NCBI GenBank assembly: GCA_031270385.1
Contig: JAISXS010000036.1
Location: 1 to 10,601, forward strand
Length of the DNA: 10,601 nt
Source of the DNA: Puniceicoccales bacterium
GTDB lineage: Bacteria > Verrucomicrobiota > Verrucomicrobiia > Opitutales > JAIRKQ01
Reading direction: 5' to 3'
The position numbers were made by a program, and so were the translations under genes. Positions 6,227 through 10,601 of the stretch are shown here, one piece after another; the stretch's first letter is position 1; every line of letters starts with the position of its first letter. The notes under the pieces were generated by a model. The model did not search any database and was not told the DNA's origin. It saw only the letters and a program-made list of their open reading frames with translations.

Positions 6227-8014
6227 GTGAAATTTTTGGGAAAATTTTTAGAAACAACTTTTGCTAGGATCCGATTTTTGAAATACCTCGGAGTCCTAAG
6301 AAATCACATCGGTAAATTTGCCCTGGCGATTCTGGCGGGTATTCTCTACGGAGTTTCCAGTGGTTTTGGCATTCCGGTGATTTTAAAATTTTCCGCGGAT
6401 CACGTATTTTCGAGGAGCGATCTGCCATTGTATTTACTCATTATCGTTTCGGTGGCTCCCGTTGTTGCAATGACGCTGCGGGCGACGTTTTCCATACTGA
6501 ATTCCTACTACTTAGGGTTTTGTGGACAAAAAATTTTGCAGGAACTGCGTGTAAAGATTTTTGATAAAATTCAAAGATTGCCACTGGAATATTTTCACAA
6601 AACTAATCCCGGAAGTCTTATCACCAGGGCAATAAATGACACTTCGATTCTACAGGAGACAATAATTGCTGCCTCCCAGGAAATAATTAGGCAACCGGTT
6701 GCCGTGTGTGGTGCAGTCGGTGCGTTGGTGTATTTTTGCTACCAACAGTCAAATGTTTTGATTTTGTTGATTTTTTTACTCGCCGCCGCCGCGGTTATTT
6801 TCCCAATCAAGGCCATCGGGAAGAAAATTCGCGAACGGGCGATGGCGATGCAAGTGGCATCGGAGGGTATTACCACGAAGCTGACACACAATCTGTCGGC
6901 GGTGCAAGAAATTCGTGCGTTTGCAATGGAGGAAAGGGAAATCGCGAATTACCGGTTGATCTGTGATAATGTTGTAAAGTCTGTTATGAAGACGCTGAAA
7001 TATTCCATAATAATGTCGCCTATCATAGAAGTAATCGCGTCTGTCGGCATTGGATTTGCTATGTTTTACGCCTACAGGGAACATATCCCACCGTCCGTAT
7101 TCATAAGTCTCAGCGGGGCGCTATACCTTAGCTACGAACCGATTAAAAAAATTGCCGAGATAAACAATCGCCTGAAATCCGGATCCGCTAGCCTGGCACG
7201 CATAGAAGAATTACTGAATTTTCCGGAAAAAATTTACGATCCAGTAAATCCGGTTGAAGTGGGAAGGCTCGTTGGGAATGTGACATTTGAGGACGTGTCG
7301 TTTTCGTACAACAACGAGCGGAATGCGTTGGAAAATATTTCCGTGGAAATTGATCACGGAAAGACGTACGCACTCGTTGGCAGCAGTGGATCAGGAAAAA
7401 CGACAATGGCAAATCTGATACTTCGTTTCTACGATGTCAGTGGGGGAAAAATTAAAATTGATGGAATTGATATTCGCTCCATGCGTCTGAAGGATCTTCG
7501 CCAGAACATTTCGTATGTCCCGCAATCTCCGGCATTGATAAATGGGACGATAGCGGAGAATATAAAGTGGAGTGCCCCGAATGCGTCACAAGAAAACGTG
7601 GTGGAGGCAGCAAAAAAGGCGTGTGCCCACGAATTTGTTTCGCAACTTGACGATGGGTATGACACGATGGTCGGAGAAGGTGGTGCCAGATTATCCGGTG
7701 GTCAGAAGCAGAGAATCGCCATCGCTCGTGCATTTCTGCGGGACGCTCCGATCCTCATTCTTGACGAAGCCACGTCTGCCCTTGACGCAAATAGCGAACA
7801 CGGCGTACACGTTGGTATCGAAAATTTGACAAAAAATAGAACTTCCATTTTGATTTCCCACAGGTTTACAATGATGGCGATCGTGGATACCGTATTCGTC
7901 CTAGACGGCGGAGTGGTCGTTGAAATTGGCACGCCCGCCGAACTTGCAGTAGCGGAGAACTCGATATACCACGGTCTGCTCCAAAGGCAGCGGATTGATA
8001 ACCCAATTAATTAG
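6227..8014 (+). CDS. ABC exporter, fused permease and ATPase (MsbA/lipid-exporter type)
   Basis: This 595-residue half-transporter would work as a homodimer in the inner membrane. Residues ~25-310 hold the six-helix exporter domain; residues ~350-585 are the ATPase. Visible motifs are Walker A GSSGSGKT (385-392), Q-loop VPQ (Q433), signature LSGGQ (489-493), Walker B ILILDE (509-514) with catalytic E514, and H545 in ISHRF; all are intact. The length and the N-terminal segment REQ-like PLEYFHKTNPGSLITR are typical of MsbA-type lipid or lipopolysaccharide exporters, but the substrate is not provable, and related drug or peptide exporters look alike. The start is GTG at 6227: an in-frame TAG lies four codons upstream, so no longer product is possible. 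The ribosome binding site is weak. The gene is divergent from dxr across ~80 bp. Confidence 0.9.
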   Translation: MKFLGKFLETTFARIRFLKYLGVLRNHIGKFALAILAGILYGVSSGFGIPVILKFSADHVFSRSDLPLYLLIIVSVAPVVAMTLRATFSILNSYYLGFCGQKILQELRVKIFDKIQRLPLEYFHKTNPGSLITRAINDTSILQETIIAASQEIIRQPVAVCGAVGALVYFCYQQSNVLILLIFLLAAAAVIFPIKAIGKKIRERAMAMQVASEGITTKLTHNLSAVQEIRAFAMEEREIANYRLICDNVVKSVMKTLKYSIIMSPIIEVIASVGIGFAMFYAYREHIPPSVFISLSGALYLSYEPIKKIAEINNRLKSGSASLARIEELLNFPEKIYDPVNPVEVGRLVGNVTFEDVSFSYNNERNALENISVEIDHGKTYALVGSSGSGKTTMANLILRFYDVSGGKIKIDGIDIRSMRLKDLRQNISYVPQSPALINGTIAENIKWSAPNASQENVVEAAKKACAHEFVSQLDDGYDTMVGEGGARLSGGQKQRIAIARAFLRDAPILILDEATSALDANSEHGVHVGIENLTKNRTSILISHRFTMMAIVDTVFVLDGGVVVEIGTPAELAVAENSIYHGLLQRQRIDNPIN

Positions 8015-8125
8015 TGTATTCATACGATTAGTTAGTGTGCCACCTGGTGTGTCATGGTTGAACATGCCTGCGTGACCATTCTGAGCTTGATGCAACGGGA
8101 AGTGCAAGTAATTTACAAAGTTAAA

Positions 8126-8131
8126 TATAAT
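8126..8131 (+). promoter_or_regulatory. Possible -10 element (TATAAT)
   Basis: A perfect TATAAT lies in an AT-rich stretch 111 bp after the ABC gene. No convincing -35 hexamer stands 16-18 bases upstream, so this is only a candidate promoter for the leader-like region and rho. Confidence 0.3.
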
Positions 8132-8172
8132 GTTGTCTTTCTAGTTTAAAATTTATCATAAAAATTCATGTG

Positions 8173-8246
8173 CACACACATGCACACAAGCAAGCCAAAA
8201 ACAGATTGGCAAGAATGCCTCTTATATGTGTGTGTTCTTTGAAAAA
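8173..8246 (+). other. Possible structured leader with boxA-like sequence
   Basis: CACACACAT (8173-8181) is the exact complement of ATGTGTGTG (8226-8234), giving a 9-bp stem that encloses a smaller hairpin, GCCAA (8194-8198) with TTGGC (8206-8210). The stem is followed and overlapped by TGTTCTTTGAAAAA (8233-8246), which resembles the boxA antitermination signal of rRNA leaders (TGTTCTTTGAAAACT in Bacillus). No rRNA follows. The gene downstream is rho. Confidence 0.35.
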
Positions 8247-8287
8247 TATAAGCAAAATATTGGTAAAAAGTTTTGATACTCAATTCA

Positions 8288-8325
8288 GTTAGAAAGCACT
8301 CGCTATGATCATGGCGAGTACTAAC
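8288..8325 (+). repeat. Inverted repeat / long hairpin
   Basis: ACTCGCTATGATCATGGCGAGT (8298-8319, 22 bases; arms ACTCGC and GCGAGT around ATGATCAT) is self-complementary apart from one T/G pairing position. It is flanked by a further GTTAG (8288-8292) and CTAAC (8321-8325). It could be a protein-binding palindrome or an RNA hairpin. There is no T-run after it, so it is not an intrinsic terminator. Confidence 0.6.
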
Positions 8326-8332
8326 CGGATCT

Positions 8333-8430
8333 TATAGCTGTTTCACCTGAGAAGGGCGTGTACTCTTTTAGGAAAATTTCCTTGTCAAATATCGTTAGAT
8401 AGGATGTCCTTGTCGTGGAAGATGACTATA
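8333..8430 (+). repeat. Repeat B3: family-B element (98 bp) with an A-like right end
   Basis: The left end, TATAGCTGTTTCACCTGAGA then AGGGCGTG, matches B2. The right end, GTGGAAGATGACTATA, matches the terminus of family A. The interior AAATATCGTTAGATAGGATG matches B2's GAGTATCGTTGGATAGAATG. Either it is a hybrid, or A and B ends form a continuum. Confidence 0.75.
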
Positions 8431-8537
8431 TGTGGTTTTCCCCAAAAGATTAATGGGGGATGGGGGCGTGTTCTTTTTTTGCGAAAATGGGAATTTTTTG
8501 AGTAAAATGCCTTTGCTGAGCGCGATGACAAACTATA
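8427..8537 (+). repeat. Repeat C: diverged TATA-bounded element
   Basis: It is bounded by the TATA of B3 on the left and the TATA of A4 on the right. The right arm in reverse complement starts TATAGTTTGTCATCGCGCTC and reaches AAAGGCATTTTA; the left arm reaches GGGCGTGTT after a G-rich interruption (TTAATGGGGGATGGG). The arms pair poorly at the outer end, so it is called mainly by size, boundaries and the inner GGCRT. Confidence 0.5.
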
Positions 8538-8639
8538 ATTGTCTTGTCTGAGAAAAGCATTCTGTCCAACGATGTTTAGCAGAAGAATTCTCGTTTTTCT
8601 GGAATGTAGAATGTGCTTTTCTCGGATAAGATGACTATA
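8534..8639 (+). repeat. Repeat A4: complete family-A element (106 bp)
   Basis: It begins TATAATTGTCTTGTCTGAGA and ends CGGATAAGATGACTATA, with the family-A interior CCAACGATGTTTAGCAGAAG and GTTTTTCTGGAATG. The arms read MLFSDKTII on the minus strand and VLFSDKMTI on the plus strand. Confidence 0.85.
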
Positions 8640-8698
8640 AATTCCTGACGGCTTGATGGCCGTACGATCGCAAAGAATCCTCAAAAAAATGCTCGACA

Positions 8699-8863
8699 AT
8701 GGAAAACAAGTGCGCAGGTTGTGGAGACTTCCGTGCGTATTTGCATTTACCGGACCGTTGCGAATTTCTTGTCAGTGAATGTCGTTGGAGTTCCATTGGG
8801 TGGCCCAGGAGCGCTGCGGAGATTCTGTTTTATGGGGATAGTGTTCGCGCCAATTCCGATTAA
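8699..8863 (+). CDS. Doubtful 54-codon ORF with a Cys-rich start
   Basis: The frame reads MENKCAGCGDFRAYLHLPDR and continues CEFLVSEC; the four cysteines C5, C8, C21 and C28 are spaced like a small zinc site. It is the only short frame in this gap with such a pattern. No ribosome binding site is evident, two other plus frames are also open here, and I recognise no family. It lies between repeat A4 and rho. It may be real, a remnant of a gene broken by the repeat chain, or chance. Confidence 0.25.
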   Translation: MENKCAGCGDFRAYLHLPDRCEFLVSECRWSSIGWPRSAAEILFYGDSVRANSD

Positions 8864-8934
8864 TCCAAATTTTGTAAGTTCGATGGAAAAGCGTTGGATT
8901 TTCCGCGGTGATGGACGACTTTAGGCCCGCAAAA

Positions 8935-8938
8935 AAGG
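8935..8938 (+). promoter_or_regulatory. Ribosome binding site of rho
   Basis: AAGG within AAAAAAGG is seven bases before the ATG at 8946. It supports that start, with the whole Gln-rich extension translated. Confidence 0.6.
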
Positions 8939-8945
8939 TTTTAAA

Positions 8946-10589
8946 ATGGGAAAACGAGTATTCGAAGACGATAGTGATGATTTTATTCCAGAGAAATTTT
9001 CCGCAGATTTTGACGACCCTAGCGGCGATTACCAACCCGAGAGTCGAAATCCGCAGGCGAACTGCGAGGGTGAATGGACCCCACAGAATTTCAACGAGTC
9101 TGCGAATGATAATCAGCAGAGGGGTATTGCGCCTAGGAAAAGAAAACAGTTCGGTGGCCAAAATTTTTCCACACAGGTTGACGAACAACAACAAGGACAA
9201 CATCAAAGTCAGCAGCAGAATAAGCGTCCGCAGAAACAACGGCCTGGCGATCGGCAATTGAATGGCGATAATCGGGTCCGCCGCGATGGCGACAGAAACG
9301 TGCAATGTGGAAATAATTATCAAAATAGCCACGGAAACAGAAGGCAGCAGAATGGTAACCAAAATCGGCAGAAGTTCGCGAGGACAGTAAAAATTGGCCA
9401 GCTTTCTAGCGGGTTGATCAAAGGAATGGACTGCATGTGTTCCTTCGAGAAATTGGAGGAATTTGCCACGGCAAACGTCAATTTCGATGCCCAACCGTTT
9501 GATTTTAACAGCGCCTATGAAAGTCGTGCCGCGTTGTCCGCAAAAGATATTATTGACGACTCATTGGCGCAGGGGGAATTCGAAAAAAGTAGCCACAAGA
9601 TTTTTGAACTTTTGTTACTGAAGAAATTCTCCGAAAGAACGCCGATCGTTGCGAAGGGTGTGCTCGAAACGATAGAAGGCGGCGATGGATTACTTGTGTA
9701 TGCCAACGATAATTATAGGATACGGCCGCAAAGTGCATTTATTCCGAGGTTTTTTGTACAAAAGTATGGCCTACGCCGCGGCCAGGATATCGTTGCCTAT
9801 CTCCATCCGCCGACGCAAAATTCGACATGTCCATTTGTTTTGAAAATTTCCACGGTAATTGGGTTGGATCCGTCGAGCGTGCTGAACTTACCGAAATTTA
9901 AGGATTTGGTTCCATTTTATCCGACGGAAAGGCTGTTTTTGGAGTGTACCGAAAATGTAAAATGGGACAACGTATCCATGCGAATAATAGATATTCTGAC
10001 GCCCATCGGACTCGGGCAGCGCGGATTGATAGTGGCGCCACCGAGAACGGGGAAAACTGTTCTTTTACAATGCATAGCTAACGCCATATCAAAGAACCGA
10101 CCGGATGTTAAGCTAATAATATTGCTTATCGACGAACGTCCCGAGGAAGTGACAGATTTTTGCCGCCAAGTGGCGAATGCCGAAGTCATAAGCTCCACAT
10201 TCGATGAATCCACGGATAATCACATCCACGCAGCCGACATGGTGATTGACAAGGCACGCAGGCAGGTGGAAGCCGGCAAGCACGTTGCCATACTGCTCGA
10301 TTCCATAACCAGGCTGGCCCGCGCTCACAACACGGAGCAGCCAAGCAGCGGGAAGTTACTATCCGGGGGGGTGGACGCGAGTGCCCTACAAGCGCCGAAG
10401 AAATTTTTCGGTGCCGCTCGGAATATAGAAGGTGGCGGGAGTTTGACGATCCTAGCGACGGCATTGGTTGAAACCGGCAGCCGCATGGATGAGGTGATAT
10501 TCGAAGAATTTAAGGGGACAGGCAACATTGAGATTCACCTCGACAGAACTCTCTTCGACAAACACATGTTTCCGTCCTTGAACATCTAA
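8946..10589 (+). CDS. rho: Transcription termination factor Rho, frame closed before the C-terminal segment
   Basis: Rho is the hexameric RNA-dependent ATPase that releases transcripts from RNA polymerase. Residues 1-145 are a disordered extension, acidic at first and then rich in Gln, Asn and Arg. An OB-fold RNA-binding domain follows (about 225-285, GVLETIEGGDGLLVY onward). The motor has Walker A APPRTGKT (~364-371), DERPEEVT, Walker B ILLDSITRLARAHN (~447-460), Q-loop LSGGVDASALQAPKKFFGAARN and R-loop EFKGTGNIE (~522-530). The frame then ends RTLFDKHMFPSLNI-TAA. In other Rho proteins the corresponding FPAINI is followed by (K)xSGTRKEEL with the arginine finger (R366 in E. coli) and ~55 more residues. 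As read, the protein lacks that finger and tail. Twelve bases remain in the window, too few to tell frameshift, sequence error or true truncation. Confidence 0.9.
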   Translation: MGKRVFEDDSDDFIPEKFSADFDDPSGDYQPESRNPQANCEGEWTPQNFNESANDNQQRGIAPRKRKQFGGQNFSTQVDEQQQGQHQSQQQNKRPQKQRPGDRQLNGDNRVRRDGDRNVQCGNNYQNSHGNRRQQNGNQNRQKFARTVKIGQLSSGLIKGMDCMCSFEKLEEFATANVNFDAQPFDFNSAYESRAALSAKDIIDDSLAQGEFEKSSHKIFELLLLKKFSERTPIVAKGVLETIEGGDGLLVYANDNYRIRPQSAFIPRFFVQKYGLRRGQDIVAYLHPPTQNSTCPFVLKISTVIGLDPSSVLNLPKFKDLVPFYPTERLFLECTENVKWDNVSMRIIDILTPIGLGQRGLIVAPPRTGKTVLLQCIANAISKNRPDVKLIILLIDERPEEVTDFCRQVANAEVISSTFDESTDNHIHAADMVIDKARRQVEAGKHVAILLDSITRLARAHNTEQPSSGKLLSGGVDASALQAPKKFFGAARNIEGGGSLTILATALVETGSRMDEVIFEEFKGTGNIEIHLDRTLFDKHMFPSLNI

Positions 10590-10601
10590 AAAATCGTCAC
10601 A

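Noticed and set aside
5653..6267. 204-codon plus-strand open frame over dxr
   Set aside because: It is antisense to conserved dxr motifs and lacks any family signature.
8015..8332. Possible tmRNA, RNase P, SRP RNA or tRNA in the gap after the ABC gene
   Set aside because: None of the conserved sequences of those RNAs was found, and there is no T-loop sequence or CCA end.
8721..8924. 67-codon GTG-start frame before rho
   Set aside because: It has no ribosome binding site and no motif, and it overlaps a competing short frame with a better cysteine pattern.
8772..9494. 240-codon minus-strand open frame over the rho start
   Set aside because: It is antisense to the Gln/Asn-rich part of rho; its Ile/Leu-rich product is the expected reverse reading of CAA/AAT-type codons.

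Overview
The window is bacterial, moderately AT-rich, and carries single-copy housekeeping genes mixed with an unusual number of short palindromic repeats. The housekeeping genes are rpoZ, smpB, dxr, rho, an MsbA-type ABC exporter and an MFS transporter. The form of the omega subunit (69 residues, beginning MRNDYLKAA), the MEP-pathway dxr and a Rho with a long Gln/Asn/Arg-rich N-terminus suggest a Gram-negative bacterium, possibly a Verrucomicrobiota/Opitutia-type or other PVC lineage. That placement is an inference by family resemblance, not a search result.

Layout. 1-450 holds the 5' end of an IS630-like transposase (minus strand), the end of that element, and repeat elements A0, A1 and B1. 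451-2301 (minus) is an iron-type alcohol dehydrogenase with a ~205-residue extra N-terminus whose first codons lie inside repeats. 2233-2536 is a nest of three repeat elements (A2 and B2 inside D). 2698-3408 (minus) is the rpoZ-smpB pair. 3509-4771 (plus) is an MFS transporter, separated from convergent dxr (4959-6143, minus) by a repeat insertion flanked by a 29-31 bp duplication. 6227-8014 (plus) is the ABC exporter, divergent from dxr. 8015-8945 has no confident gene: it holds a structured leader-like stretch, a palindrome, a chain of three abutting repeat elements and one doubtful 54-codon ORF. 8946-10589 (plus) is rho, whose frame closes just before the conserved arginine-finger segment, 12 bases from the window edge.

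The dominant unexplained theme is the repeat family. The elements are about 100-106 bp, begin and end in TATA, fold into hairpins, and sit at TA dinucleotides. Their ends resemble the end of the IS630-like element at the left edge, so they are best read as non-autonomous (MITE-like) relatives of it. They nest in one another and abut each other. They have altered genes at both ends: they supply the apparent start of the dehydrogenase and the present stop codon of the MFS transporter. The ends of family A carry an outward-facing, open reading frame with the conserved beginning (M/V)LFSxKxTI, so an insertion can donate a translation start to a neighbouring gene.

All alignments and counts here were done by hand on the given sequence; family assignments rest on motif recognition.
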